DNA of 64,000 nucleotides from the NCBI GenBank assembly GCA_026874595.1, contig CM049320.1:38440714-38504713 (forward strand), read 5' to 3'. Below the pieces are notes generated by a model. The model saw nothing but the letters and a program-made list of their open reading frames with translations, was not told the origin of the DNA and searched no databases. This document shows, piece by piece, positions 23,945 through 37,778 of the stretch (its first letter is position 1; every line of letters begins with the position of its first letter). The translations under genes were made by a program, and so were the position numbers. Source of the DNA: Sipunculus nudus (Eukaryota > Annelida > Sipuncula > Golfingiida > Sipunculidae).

Positions 23945-26900
23945 ATGTTGGGTACCTGCAGTATAGGTGATGAAAACAGTCTTGGTAAGTTGAGGTGTTA
24001 TGGTGAGGAAGTGACTTTTATCAGATCTGAAACTTTGTTGTGCGGGCACCGACATTTTATTATATGTGGATGGCGGGATCATACAGTGAACAGTGACCGG
24101 ATGCTACTTTTAGTTGAACATAAAGATGATCTCACCCAGTTGCTTGAAATTGATCAGATATCTTTGTTTGCAAACCACAAATGTAATTTTCTTGCACCAG
24201 TTTGCGTCCGATTTCTGTACTAACTTTGTGAACTTAATGTAGATAGCTTTGAACAAAGACCTCAGACTCAGAGACAGAGAGTCAGACGGCAATAAATAAA
24301 ACTCGGAAGTCGGAAGCCGTTATAATTTTTAGTATAATGTTAAAAATAACGATCATACCAACACTTTTTCGTGTTAAAATGTAAGATATAGACCCCCTTT
24401 GCAAAACCAGGAAGTTGCACAAACGTATATTCCCATATATGAAAATTAAAGCATTTTTAATGCGTCGGAAGCCTCTCGGAAGTCATCCTGAGGTGTCAGA
24501 TGATGCTCAAAATGCATAAAACTCGGAAGTCTAGACCATAGCACCAACCGACAATGACACAGAAAAAGTCTTGCATAATTCCAGATTTTGATTAAAGTGA
24601 TATTTATGTATTTGGATAAAATCATAATGTATATTACTAATTAAACATAATGATATATAAAATATATAAAAAAATAAATGTTGAAATATACATTCAAATG
24701 TAATACATTATATATCATATCATGACGTAATATTTTAATATGGAATGTTATTTTTTATAAATTAAAACATAAAAGCATTTTAAATTTCGTAATTTTATCA
24801 AAATCGTGTAATAATTCTTTTAGAATAGAATATTTTATCATATAAAAAAAATAAGTATAACTTAATATTTATTTGTATTATAATAATTTTACATATATAA
24901 TACTATTCAAATATTTGATAAAATACATAAATTTTTATATTAATGTAAAAAAGTATCAAACTGTCGCAGCCTTGCAGAAACTGGTAAAACCGTAAGAAAA
25001 GTCCATTCAGTTTTGTAATAATAAAATTTATTTTATCCATTAGGGTGCTATATACAATATAAATGAAACTAAATTTTATCCATGCATTAGGATGCTTTAT
25101 ATGGAACGCATATAACTCTCCAAGGCTTGCTGAATACTGATCACCCAACGTATCAGGAAACATTTTTAGAACATTGCACAGACAATTTGCAGAAAACATT
25201 TTAAAAACACTTCCAAAATATTTCGAAAATTTAAAAATATGTAAAACTACATATAACTATGAAAGATTTAAAAAAAGGCATGTGATGTTGCAAAAATATT
25301 GATATAAATTATAACAGTATCTTTATATTTTAATTTTAGCTTAATATAATTTATGTAGGAAGGATATTACATTATTATATGATTCCATAGAACATTTTTT
25401 TAATTTTACACTTTAAAGCCACATTCTTTTTGGAAACATTTTAAGAACAGCTTCATAAAATGTTTATGCTAACTAAAGATCAGGCAATAAGAACAAGGAA
25501 AAGCGTGTGCCTTTAAGGTAACGTAATGAAATATTACATAAATTGTAATCAGTTACAAACTAATAGGAGGAATCGCCACCTAAAATCTTTTCTGCCATTT
25601 GTTATCCATTTTATTTGTTAGAATAACTCGCTAGGTGGAGGGGATAAATTATCACATAAATGAATGGATATATTAATACTCATATTATATACAATTTAAT
25701 AATTTCATATATTAATTTATATTGACTTATATAACTTTGTCTTACTTAATTTAGGAATATTGATTATATTGTATTTTTATAATATATGATATTTTATCAT
25801 ATAATATAATTTAATATCAAATTATATCGCTGTTGAATGAATATATAATTATATCGTCATCTATATATGTTATTTAACACATTGTGTATACATTTTAATA
25901 TACTTGTTATTATGTAATTATATTTTGCATCATGTATGTATTTGTTCAATGAAAAAAATAGAGAATACCGTTTTGTATTATAATGGGTTTTTTATTTGTT
26001 ATTATAATATTTTATATTCATATTTTACATTTCAATATCAATTTATATATTATTTTGTTATTTATATACATTTTGATTTTGTTCAAATACATATATAAAT
26101 ATTACCTAAATTAATATTTGGGTTGATGCAAGACCCTTTTTGTGTCGTTGTCGGTTGGTATAATGTGGCTTGACTTCCGAGTTTTATGCATTTTGAGCAC
26201 CATCTGTCACTTCAGAATGACTTCCGAGAGGCTTCCGACACATTAATTATGCTTTAATTTTCATATATGTTAATATATATCTTTGAATCTTTCTGGTATG
26301 AAAAAGGGTGTCTATATCTTCCGTTTTAACACAAAAACTTGTCGATTTGTTCGTTATTTTTAAAATTATAATAAAAAATAAAACGGCTTCCGACTTCCGA
26401 AGGCTTCCGACTTCCGAGTTTTATTTATTGCCGAGTCAGACTCTTGTGTGCCACACTCGAGTCCAGGGACTCGTGAAGTTGAAGTCTTTCCTAAACCGAC
26501 CATACTTTAGTTATTTCATTATGTGGCAGCATTGACATTCATAATGTATTAATCTGCAATTTGTTAATTTCACATATATTTTAGATATATTAAACTTAAA
26601 GATTGCTGTTTCTTTTGTCGGACGCTGTAAGGCTCTATTTTAAATTTATATATTATAATTTCAAATATAAAGAGAAATAGTTTTTTGGTTACGCCAGATC
26701 TGAACTTTAAGACAAAGCCAAGGCACTACAGTTGGACTTAAGCCTTATAAATTTATAATTTTGCTGGCCATTAAGCATTACACTGATCAAGGCGATTAAA
26801 CTTGTTTGATATACTTTTCTCATTATTTCTGCCTGTAAATTAAGTTTAATAACCAGTTCATGTAAAGCATTATATGTACACTTACATGGGATTTCCTGTT

Positions 26901-29900
26901 GCCGTGTTGGGAGTCAATTCCTATTTCATAATCATCAGTTTGAGCAAGCTAACTTATAATTCATGCTGTGAGTCAGTTCCTATTTTATACTCCCTTGCTT
27001 GAACAAGCCAACTGATGATGAATTAATAATCAGTTCAGCAATATGTTTCATATGTGAAACTGGATATGTTGGAGCATTTGAATACTGTTCCACTAAATTT
27101 CCTGTTTGCATCTCACTTGATACTGCTGAACCAGTCCCGGTGGTTTAATGTCTGACAACTCAGTTGGTGCACTGGGGGTGTGGGTTTGAATCTGAATTGG
27201 TTGGTGTTTGCCCATGCCAGACTTTCACCCAGAGTCTAAATAAACCTGGGGATATTATCAGTTAGCCTTGCTTTCCAGTATCGGGTTTGTCCCTGCTTAT
27301 AGGGACGTGGATGGTCACGTCAACAGGGGACTGGAGATGTCAGGCTGTGTTTGTATGCCAGGTCTCTCCAGGAATGACTTGGAGTATATGAGTGGGTATA
27401 AATCAGTGTTGGCTGGCCCAGGGTCACACCAAAGACACTTGTAATGTGTGCAGAAAATCTGAAAGGAAGGTGCCGGTATGGCCCATTCCACATTGACAAG
27501 GGTTACTGCATTTGAACTTGGTAGGTAAGCCTAATCAAGATGCATTCGAAGATGGAAGTTAATGTCTCCATAAACAAATATGTAGAAAAACTGCCCTGCT
27601 AATATCTTCGTTTATTCTTGACTTAATTGCTAAAGATTTTCAGGAGAATGTCATAAATTCTTGTATTTGGCTCATTTTGTAATGGTCTGATCAATTTTAT
27701 TTAACTTTTTTTTTCAGGCCTCATGAGGAAGTAATGAATGATTGAGCATAAGTTTGAATGTGAATTGAGTGTTCATAAGGCAGTCTGAAGCATTTTCAAA
27801 TGATTTTTGGCTCTGTCTACATGTTATGTATTTTTCTGTGTTTTAATAGCTATTGCTTAATTATGCCCATCTTATAATTTCTGTATTTAAATGTAGTTCT
27901 ATGACCTTTATTCATTTAAATGAGGTGTCAGCTCATAAGTTCACCTGATATTTCGTTGCAGAGTGCTACAATGATTTTGGCATTCCCTTTCCAAGGAAAC
28001 AGAAGAAAAAGTACACAGTAAGTTAACTTTTGAAGAACTGTTGATGAATATTGTTCATGAAAATTTGAATTCACTATGAATGTATACAAATATTTTAATG
28101 ATAAGCTCTTTGGAACCAAGGAAGGAGTGATGTAAACACATGGTTGAGCAACAAGTAACATGTGGCTTTTTCCCCCATAATTGAATTTCTACTTGACCAG
28201 CAACAGTCAGTGCTCTGTTGAATGTGCTACAGTCTGTGTTGTAAGTTTTATTCCATGTAAGACAACAAAAATGTTCAAAGTAAATAGTCTGGCTAACTGG
28301 AGATTATCAATGATAACAGCCTTGTCATACATGTTTGTTCCTCAATTGCTCAATCCAGCAAGGAGCCGTCTAGGTTGCACAACCATTATTATCTGGAATT
28401 TTTTAGTTTCCACGGGCAAGTGGTTAACCCATAATGTCAAGTCCGGTTATAGGCTTAACTTGTGTGGTATAACGCAATGCTAATATTACCATGTGTATAT
28501 TTTAAAAGGTCGCAGTGGAAGGCAACATTGGCAGTGGCAAGTCTACATTCCTGCAATATTTTAAGAACAACTCCAAAAACACTCAGGTATTGATGGAGCC
28601 GGTTGAGATGTGGAAGAGTGTCAGAGGTCACAACACACTGGACCTAATGTACAAAGACGCCCAGAGGTGGAGCCTGACGTTCCAGTCGTATGTTCAGCTC
28701 ACCATGCTTCAGAACCACTGCAAGAAACATAGCTCAGCAGTCAAGCTCATGGAGCGGTCAATATACAGTGCCAAATACTGCTTTGTGGAAAATCTGCACG
28801 CTAAGTAAGCACCCCATATCTTTTGTGACCTTTTTTTATGTATTTTAACTGTGGGACCCCACCCTGCGACCACCTCACAGTTGCATCCACTTTTTATGGT
28901 CCCAAATATATGATCAAGGTAACTAAGGATGTCACAAATAACAAATACAACCTCTTGGCTCAGTCCCCAAGGTGGTCGTAATTGTGTGGCTCCATTGTAC
29001 ATGGGTTCATCCATGGTGTGATTGCTGAAGTTCTATCGAAATCTTAAATGAGTTGGCTTGGGTTTAACTGGGGAACATTAGTCCTAAAAAAAATGCAGCC
29101 TCTTGCCTACCAGGCATTATCCTGTCCTCTTCATTCCTATAATCTAATCCTTGTCTAAAAATAGCAAAAAGCTTGTGTGTTCTAAATATATTATACATTT
29201 GACTGTAGTTATACATAATTAATTTTGGTGGTTGTTGTTTTAGTATCAAGCTCAATTATTCAAATAACTTTTTTTAATTTATTTACAGAATTTAAAAGCA
29301 TGATATGGGATTATGGTTGTCAAGTTGTTTTATTGTTTAATTAAACATATTGAACACAGCTGGCTGTTAGCATCTTCCTGGTATATTATGGTGTGAAATG
29401 TATTTTCAGTGGGAAAATGCCTGGTGTAGACTATGCAGTCCTCTCAGAATGGTTTGACTGGATTGTAAAGAATGACAAAGTCAATGTAGACCTCATAGGT
29501 GAGTGGAGTATATTTCTCTCTATAAAATATAGTTTAGACATTGCTAGAGAATTTTTTACTTATTTTTTTTTATCTTTTCTGCTCTTTTCTATCTACTTAA
29601 GGGGGAATGTATCAATAATTAATATATGGATGGTAACCAATGAGCAGTGAGTAAAAATTTGCAAATATTTACATTGTGGTCTTTTCATTCATTGTGATTC
29701 ATGTTTATATATTTATAATTTTTTTTGGTGATTGTTTAATCACTCTAAGCACGTGTAGTATTTGGTAACTGAGCTCATTCAGCTTTGTAATTTAACACCA
29801 TCCATATTGGAAAGTGTTCTTTTCTATAAAAATGACGTGTTTACTTCTCAAAACTTCTTTCTGTATACCTGAATATGTTGTTCTTTAAGTGTACATAAGA

Positions 29901-32130
29901 GCTAGTCCCGAAACCTGCCTGGAGAGGTTAAAGAAGAGAAATAGAAAGGAAGAGGCCGGTGTACCTATTGTAAGTATTTCTGATAATGGTTAAGATATAA
30001 GATAATGGTTCTCTTAATAATTGATGAACACTGGTTTTGTTTAGAGTTTGGAGTGCCTTCAAACTTGTTAAAATAAAAATGTAATGGCCTTTTACAAAGG
30101 GTTGGCTATCAGAGATATGTTAAAGTGAATTATCAGCCTCTGTTCTGTTTGGTTGCAAAAATGTTAAGATGTGTTAGTAATGAACATTATTGAGCATCAA
30201 TGTTTTTAGAGAAATTGAGATATTCAGTGTTATGTCTCCCCTGCTATAGGTGGGACATGTAGTTTGTTCTGCTGTCATTGTTGTCAGTGTAATTTCTAGT
30301 GAATGCGATAACATTTGAAAGTCCCCACAATTTTTCATGATATTTAATTGTTTCTACCAATATCTTGGACGAGTTCGAAAAACAGGTGTCACTTGTGACC
30401 ATGGCCTTTATCACCCAGGTAAATTAGGCCAAAATATAAATTATTTGCAAATCCAATAACTTATATGAAGTATCATATATTTCTTCCGCGAATTTGAAAC
30501 ACTAATTGTTTCAACCAAAGTTTTTTTATGAATTTTGAAAACTGGTGACCTTGACCTTCGTATTCAAGCCAAGTCAGCTGGAATGGAAATTATTTGTGAA
30601 TGCTGCGACTTTTGAAGTAGTCTGTTATTTCCCTCAAATTTGGGGGAGGCCCATGGGGAGGGGAACCATTTTCTAGTTTAGGAGATATTCTTCCATCCAT
30701 TTCTGATAGGTTTTACAAGATGCTTACTTGTTTATGGCTGGATAAGATTTCAAATATGTTAAGAATGTTATATCCTAACTCTTTTTCTAAATATAATCTG
30801 CACTGCCATCATGCATCAGCTCACTACATATGCCTGCTTTATTGTAGGAATATTTAGAATCTCTGCACGATCTCCATGAAGATTGGTTGATACACCAGAG
30901 CTTCCCTTGCCCAGCACCAGTGTTGGTAAGTTCTCACATACTGGTATTATAACTATTTTTTGTAATCTGCCATTCTCATACAGGTAAGCCTGGAAATTCA
31001 TTTCAGGGGACAAGTGATAACCAATAATAGGATGGGGGTTTGCTTAACAGATAAAAGTGAATCTGCTAATTCTTTTTCCCAAATCTTGTACCACTATGTG
31101 TGGTCTACATCCCCATTGGTACTCTAAAATTATCCTCTCTCCCAATTGCCAGTCTTCATTTGTAACACTTCAGTGATCTAATTTAACTTTGTGAATTCAC
31201 CAGCAAGGTAGGGAGCATCATCTTCTACATTGACAGGTTTTATTACCATCCCCATTCTTCAAATTTTTAAACACTTATAAAGAGATTGGTCTATGGTTAA
31301 AGGTCCTTAAATTTGTTCTATGGTTTTGAGTCCGATCCCTATGCAGTGTTACAGGAGTGAGCTTTTCTTTTAATAATACAGTTTTGGCACGGTTATCTTG
31401 GTTAAAGAGACCTGTTTTCCTCAGGTTCTTATTGTCTATTTTAAAAAAAAACGGTTTTCTTGGCTTCTTTGGTCAGAATCTGTCCGTGATGGTTGGGTCA
31501 CATTCACTTATATAATGTTTCTGAAGATGTCAAAATCCAATTGATTATGTGCTTAAACTGTTATTTATCCAACTATTGGGGGGGGGGCATTGTCTGAAAA
31601 GCACTTTTTTCGCCCTAAAGTTTGCTGATTCATATCCTCTTGCCACTAAATTCTCTCTGCAGATTTTGGAATAGGTCCTCAGAGTACTCTGATGCATCCA
31701 ACACCTTGTTGTTACCTGACAGATTTATTTTGTTTGTTTTCTCAAAACCAATCATGGGGGCTGCCATTTTGGGTACATACTAAAACCTGGATGTCACAAG
31801 TCATGTTGAAATTAATGGTGTATTGCTAGATTTATAGAAGTGCTATTGCATTTGTAACTATCGTAAATATTATATACATTTCATTTTAAAATTTATGTAT
31901 GACCTGCGTGATATGTTACCTCAAGGCTCTTACAAGAAAAATTGACAAATTTTGAGTCACTCAGGGATTTTATAATTCCTTCACGGATGTAACTTTCCTT
32001 TATTTTTTTTTCTGTTTTATTCATGAAAATAATATTCATAATTTAGGTGATAGACGGTGAGAAGAACTTGGCTGATCTCCAGTTGGACATAGAACACCAA
32101 AAAGCTGACATCCTGTGTGGCTACAGCTAG
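23945..32130 (+). CDS. TK2: Deoxynucleoside kinase, TK2/dNK family (complete, 7 exons, 240 aa)
   Basis: Phosphorylates deoxynucleosides with ATP (salvage). Coding exons: 23945-23984, 27962-28017, 28509-28804, 29410-29498, 29890-29969, 30848-30925, 32047-32130; every junction is GT-AG and phases join, giving 723 nt with stop. Visible family motifs: P-loop [10 protein letters not shown] (36-45), EPVEMW (62-67), RGHN (71-74), QRW (84-86), the ERS motif within [10 protein letters not shown] (113-122), [12 protein letters not shown] in exon 4, and the arginine-rich lid [11 protein letters not shown] (172-182). The length suits dNK/TK2 enzymes. ATG 23945 is the first in-frame ATG after a stop at 23732. 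The N terminus is acidic and lacks Arg before residue 25, so no mitochondrial presequence is obvious, unlike vertebrate TK2; an alternative first exon is possible. Exon 1 is the least certain exon, chosen by phase, donor and context. It converges on PUS3. Confidence 0.95.
24287..26433. mobile_element. 2.1-kb non-autonomous DNA transposon in TK2-like intron 1
   Basis: Inverted terminal repeats of roughly 300 bp (about 24287-24585 and 26125-26433) begin CGGCAATAAATAAAACTCGG at both ends. They share blocks such as ATATATGAAAATTAAAGCAT, TCGGAAGCCTCTCGGAAGTC, CTCAAAATGCATAAAACTCG and ACCAACCGACAA. A 7-bp direct repeat AGTCAGA flanks the element (24280-24286, 26434-26440). The right arm has an extra copy of the CTTCCGACTTCCGA motif. 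The 1.5-kb centre is extremely AT-rich and has no transposase frame. The superfamily is uncertain: long TIRs suggest a foldback or Mutator-like element, while a 7-bp duplication is unusual for those. Confidence 0.88.
27120..27450 (+). mobile_element. Possible degenerate SINE in TK2-like intron 1
   Basis: ACTCAGTTGGTGCACTGG at about 27159-27176 and GGGTTTGAATCTG at about 27183-27195 resemble compressed pol III A and B boxes. A GC-richer body of some 250 bp follows and stands out from the AT-rich intron. The spacing is shorter than in a tRNA and the ends are undefined. Confidence 0.35.
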
Positions 32131-33860
32131 TGACACCTGCTGGTTAGATATCAAACCAAAGGCAGCTGTATGTATGTGTGTGCATCAGTCAGTCAGTCAT
32201 CTTTAGCAAGTATCATACAATTAATATCTTAACCAACATGACATTTTAATATCTGGGACCATTAAGGTACCTGCTTTTTAAGGTTCCAATAATGTATTTT
32301 TAAAACTCTTTACTAGCCAATACATAATTTAATCTTAAAGCTGGATTGTTATATATTATATTATACATTTCTATGCAAACAACATAGATTTCAGGGGATG
32401 ACATATCTGCCTAAGTCAGGAATACTCATTTTTACACAGATGTTTTCAGTAATTCCTAGGAGCATAACTTTTTCATCTTTGGATTGGTTCCCCCAGTGTT
32501 ATTGCATATGGCATTATATTTGTGTCAACAGAATGCTTATCTCATAAAACAATCTACATGTATCCAATTGGTGTAAAATTGTGTTTGGAATAACAAGAGC
32601 CTTGATACTGAACAGTTTAAGAAATGTGTCATTAACCAGTGGGTCTAAGAAAGTTTAATGATTTAAGGAAATCAAATTTGCATTCCCAAAGCACAAAAGA
32701 TTCATGTGAATTCTAAATGTCAATACTTTTCATCTGCTGATATTGTGTGTTGCTTTGTATAAAGCCTTTGTACAAAACTGTATCATATGTAAAAAACATG
32801 ATTGTAAATGCATGTGAACCTATGAAACTAGCTCTTAGTAGGCAGCCCTAACTTGTATATAAACTGTACAGATAATCCAGTACCAAATCTATAATTGTAG
32901 CAGCACAGTGATCATTGTGTGCATGCTAGTTGGTGCAAGATCTGAAATACTGCAAGTTTAAGTAATGTCCAATCAAGATAAAAGCCAAATGTATTGTAAT
33001 CATATGATATGAGTGCAGTTTTATCTTATATATTTTACCCTACTCTGGGATGTAGCTGGTTGATATCTATAATTTTATCCAATGTCAACATTTTTGCAAT
33101 GGGGCATTCAGTTTGTTTGGCCAACGGAAGGGAATTGTGTGTAAGTTAACATCAGTTACCTTTTTTTTCTAATAGAAATTTACCATTGTAACACCTTTTT
33201 ATTCATTTAACAAGTGTTTAATACAATTTTTTGATATGGAGTTTAAAATTTTGAATTTTAATTTGCTCTCACAAGGAGCACAGCATCACAGTAAATTAAT
33301 CTTCACATTAATATGTTTTAGGATTTTATCAGTTGTATCTTCATTATACCTGTTCCTTTATGCTGGCGTTAATATAAACATGACAACGTAATTAATTTTA
33401 TAAGTAATATATTATTCACCTATGTGTAATAAGGGGAAACGATCAGACTAGTAATGTCACTATACTCAGGTTTTTAAAGTGCAACCTGTAATTAAAATAA
33501 TTATGATAATATTATCATTGTAATAAAATGTGGACATTTTTGGGGAACAAGTGAGTGCCCTTCCCTGTTACACTGATTTTCTAATATTTATCCAACATAT
33601 GAAGATCATAGTGCCTTATTGTGTATTTATAGATGGTATTGTACATTTCTAGCCACTGTATATGGTAGTATGCATTTACGTTGTATATTGTAGATGCCAG
33701 TGTATATGTGTGTATATTTATTTTATTAACTGTGAGGGATACCACTTGCTGTGCTCATTTCGTGAGAATCCCTGGCTATTTGCCAGCTCTAACACTGCCA
33801 TGTGTATGTATATATATTTTCAACTTTCCTAGGTTTGTAATAAAACATAGAAACCCTTAA
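32131..33860 (+). other. TK2-like 3' UTR (inferred) ending at a poly(A) signal
   Basis: The kinase stop codon is followed by AT-rich sequence without further splice-consistent exons. The AATAAA hexamer at 33839-33844, preceded by TTTGT and followed by ACATAG, is a plausible polyadenylation signal. A nearer signal could be used instead; transcript data are needed to fix the end. Confidence 0.45.
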
Positions 33861-34076
33861 ACAGAATTTTGTCATTTTTCTTCAGTAGCAACCAAACACC
33901 CTGAAGCTCCTCATAGTATATTCAGATCTGCCAAAGTGAAAAGACTAAACAAAAAGAACAAGTGCCATGTGAAAAAAAGTTGCCTTCTTTGAAATAAAAG
34001 TGTGATAAAGAGAGTAAAATTGGGGAAATCCCTACTTATTTATGAATAACTGAAACAATGTGCTTCACATACTGCA

Positions 34077-34118
<42 letters not shown>

Positions 34119-34429
34119 TTTACAAATAAAAATAAATTCATGTATATGCTAGTTAATATGCCTTTTTCTATCAAACCATATTGACATAATTTGCTAAAGT
34201 ATATTTTATGAGAACTTATTATTGGTATGGCACCATACATTCACAAACATGATATGCAAGTGTATTAAAAGTTATATGTCCTGCATATCTACCTTAGTCA
34301 TTATGATTTCGGCCAAATGGAAGTTTCAGACATGCACATTTCGGACTAGGACCTTTAAAAACTAGGATGTATCAGTCAGGATATTTCGGATATGTTCCTT
34401 TTGCCAGGGAGGTATATTGGGACAGATGA

Positions 34430-35950
34430 ACGGACAATTTGGCAGCATGGTTTCGGAGAAGAACATTATGTTCTTTAAAATAGAACATAAGCTTTTTCCC
34501 TATAAAATCTAAGAACAAGTTCCTCTTTTAGCCTTGGTATTGAGTCACAGCTATTCATGCATCCTTGCAGTGGAGACTCGGCTTTCCCCCAGGTCAAGGG
34601 TACCTTATGTGCCACATTTAACAGGACCACTGGCTCTTACATATAAAAACTTACCACTGGCTCTTACAGACTGAAACTTGACCTGTTGGCAAATCTGAAA
34701 TGGTTGGCAGTCTGCCAAAGGTATTTAAGATACAGAGCATAACTTGACCTATTGTAAAATCTGTCACAGCTGGCATGTTCTAGACGTCTAGAGTGTATCT
34801 GGACACCAGGCAGAGCCAGGTCTTCAAACACAAAGCCTTTTTCAAAATGGCTATATTGTTTTTTAAAGCTGCAAAAACACAACCCATTCTTATAAAACTG
34901 ACAGAACAAAACCATAGAACAATTCTTGTAAATTTTAAACCAATCAGCTGAACAGTTTCTTTAAAAAAACAGTGTATAAGCTAGAAGAGTCTAAACTTAC
35001 ATTTTGCTTGTAAAAAAAACAGATCAATGTATGCTTCGCTACCAACACCTCAATTTCAGATATGACAAACATTGGCATAAAATTTGGCGATGACAGCTCC
35101 AGCTGTTTCTGAGATTTTAAGTTAAGTATGCTTTTTTGCACAGATGACTAAGTTAAACCTCCTGTAACTCTTCCAAAAATCACCAAACTGGAGCCATTAA
35201 AACAAATTTGTGAGAGATTGTTCTAGGGATCATTTCTGTGAAATATTGGACAATTTGGCTGAACAGTTTTGGTGAAGATTTTTATATCTTTTTTAACTTT
35301 TCCTGTATAAAATCTAAGAAAATCACTGAATCAAAACCAATTAAACAAATTTGAATTATCAACATCTAAGGATCATTCATGTGTGAGATTAAAGAATTTG
35401 ACCCCCTGGTTATTGAGAAGAAGATCTTTATAGCCACTGAGCAGAAATGGGCTGCTATAACTTTTTACTATATTCAGCTTCCCATAACTCGGCCAAAAGT
35501 CATTGAACAAAAAACATTTGAACAAACTTAAGAAAGCACTACCCTAGGAGCATTTCTGTGCAATATTAAACAATTTGGCCTAGGCTTTCAGAGAAGAAGT
35601 TATTTTTAGCCCTCTGTATGCTTGGTGCATAGTTAACTCCTGTACAAAAAGACCAATGCACGTGGCGCCACCAATACCTCAATTTCTGATCTGACTCAAA
35701 TGACCAACATTAACATAAAATTTGATGATGATAGCTCCAGCCGTTTCTGAGACTGTAATTTTAGCATGCAAATGACTAAGTTCAACTTCCTGTAACTCAG
35801 TCAATATTCACGGAACTGGAACCATTTGAACAAACTTGAGAGAGAGATTGTTCAAGGGAACATTTCTGTGAAATATTGGATAGTTTGGCTGGACAATTCA
35901 GAGAAGAAGATATTTTAAGGTTTTTAAGCTTTTTCTCTATAAAATCTAAA
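34430..35950. repeat. Divergent direct repeats, ~310-bp unit
   Basis: Two clear copies lie at about 35020-35330 and 35645-35950. They share TACCAACACCTCAATTTC/TACCTCAATTTC, GATGATAGCTCCAGCCGTTT, AACTTCCTGTAACTC, TTTCTGTGAAATATTGGA and TATAAAATCTAAG. Partial copies occur near 34430-34515 and 35480-35600. GGCGCCACC near 35664 recalls the repeat block at 10.3-12.5 kb. Non-coding, age-degraded repeats. Confidence 0.75.
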
Positions 35951-36144
35951 TTAATGCAGATACCCAATAATAAGCTCTAGGGCACTAAGTTTCACATGTG
36001 ACTAATTCTAACATGTAATTTGGAGCTGCTAGCTCTGGACGGCAGACAGCCAGCCTTGGACAGCATATCGCATACAGACGACACTGCCCCATCGCATAAG
36101 CTCACAGGTTAGCTAAAAAAACAAAGAAAACTGAAAATATGAAA

Positions 36145-36285
36145 ATGTACCTGGAGTACATTGTACCAGGTACAGGTACTTTAGGTACAGATTCAAGGTA
36201 CTTCCTACTAATGACCGGCATGTACAGGTACTCTGAAATGTGTACCTAGGTACAGGTACAAGTACCTGGTCCCAACCCTGTTAAG
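36145..36285. repeat. GTAC-rich dispersed repeat
   Basis: Many overlapping words of the type GGTACAGGTACTTTAGGTAC, CCTAGGTACAGGTACAAGTA, ending in CCCAACCCTG. Related GTAC-rich segments occur in the window near 51.3, 51.8, 53.8 and 61.7 kb, the last starting CAGGGTTGGGTTGAGTAC in the opposite orientation. Confidence 0.6.
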
Positions 36286-37778
36286 TATATCTCTTTAACT
36301 CTTTTACTGAATAAAGGAGTAATTAGCATCTTATTCAGTAAATCTTCAACAAAAAAAGAGTAACTTTTGAAAAGTGTTTTGACAGGCCTGTAAATTAAAA
36401 TATTGAAAAGAACAGTCGAGGAAACTGACCATGTCAAAGAAAGGTTCTCTTCCTTAGAATTCCGGGTTACCTTTTTTTCCGTTTTTCCATGAACCATTTC
36501 TTTATAACCCACGTCAGTGACAGAACCCCCCCCCCCCCCCCCTCCAATTCTAGCATCACTGTACCCTTCTGAATACTTCATCTGAGTATCAAAAAGACCT
36601 TAATTTATCCAAACACTTGAGCATCAAAAAGCAGAGAACTGAAACAGTTAGATATTGGATAGTCATGAGAGGGGTTGTGTGAATTGTTTGATAAATCTTG
36701 ATTGCACATGATGAATTTAGGCTTATATGAGATATTGCTAATATTGATACTCTCTTGGTGGAGGCAGTAAATGACTGCCTGCTTAAAAAAACTGCAGGAA
36801 AACAACTAGTGCTCCCTAGCGTCCAACCTGACCAGCTAAGTCATTCAGCACAGCTGTGGGTGCACTGGGCAGTGTTTTTAATTGCCGATCATCTTGATAC
36901 TTATCCATTATCATATTTATTATGCTATGTTAAAAGATACTAGTATTGTAGAAACATGATAGACAAGAAACACACTGAGTGGTGGATTAGAATTTGATCT
37001 TGAATCAACTGCCTTGTAGGACAATTTAAGGTAGATGTACACAGGGTCTTTCAGTCACTGATTAATGTCAAGTTTTGTAAACTTGTTTCCTTGAGTGTGT
37101 TGTACATTCTGGTGCTAAACTATTGTAACCTCATATTTATTCAATGACCATATGAATTAAATATTGTCTGTAGCTAACAATCTAACAAAGTTAGATAGTC
37201 AGTCTCATCTGTGCTAATGAGTGTCCGCCTGAATCACGCTTGCCTGCACAAACGGGCTTCCGGCTGCGTCAGCCAGTCGTTTTCTCCTCCATCTACAGGA
37301 GAAGCTGCATTAGCGATATCCCGTTTTAAGATGTGAATGACTAGTTGACCTGATCAGCTAAAGATTATACATATAGCAATTTGAAGTTCACCTTGCAGAG
37401 TGGCAGGTGTTCTTAAGGAAAAGAGCAATTGAAGAGCTGTAAAAGAGATGGTTTTCTATTGTGTCAATTGGAAAGTAAATAATATGGCTGTACCATCTGA
37501 CCAGTGCGCTGATATATCAATTCATGATATAAAGACAAATATCAATAAATGTCTGAGTATAGATGCCTTTATGATACATTATCTCCCAATGGGAAGTGGG
37601 ATATATACTAGCAACCTCCTGAACTCAAATGATTTTTCATCTCAAGATCTTTAAAATAATTTTATATCTTCATGAGCCTGATTTGATTACTAGTAGGCAT
37701 ACTTGGGGTAACACAGTTCTCCATTTTTAAATCCAGTATTGAAAACCATTCATATTTTACCTTTCGTAGGTTTCTTGC

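Larger units (their letters stand above)
33861..37778. other. Intergenic region between convergent genes
   Basis: No gene is supported. It holds a (TA)n run at about 34080-34115, the 34.4-35.95 kb direct repeats and the GTAC-rich element listed separately, a poly-C run near 36526-36542, and AT-rich unique-looking DNA from 36.6 kb on. Confidence 0.55.

Noticed and set aside
23804-24223. Longer frame around TK2-like exon 1, read through the donor
   Set aside because: It would need a TTG start and reading through a good GTAAGT donor at 23985; phase and family motifs support splicing to 27962.
25904-26098. 64-codon frame in the TK2-like intron
   Set aside because: Lies in the extremely AT-rich core of the 2.1-kb element; composition explains it.
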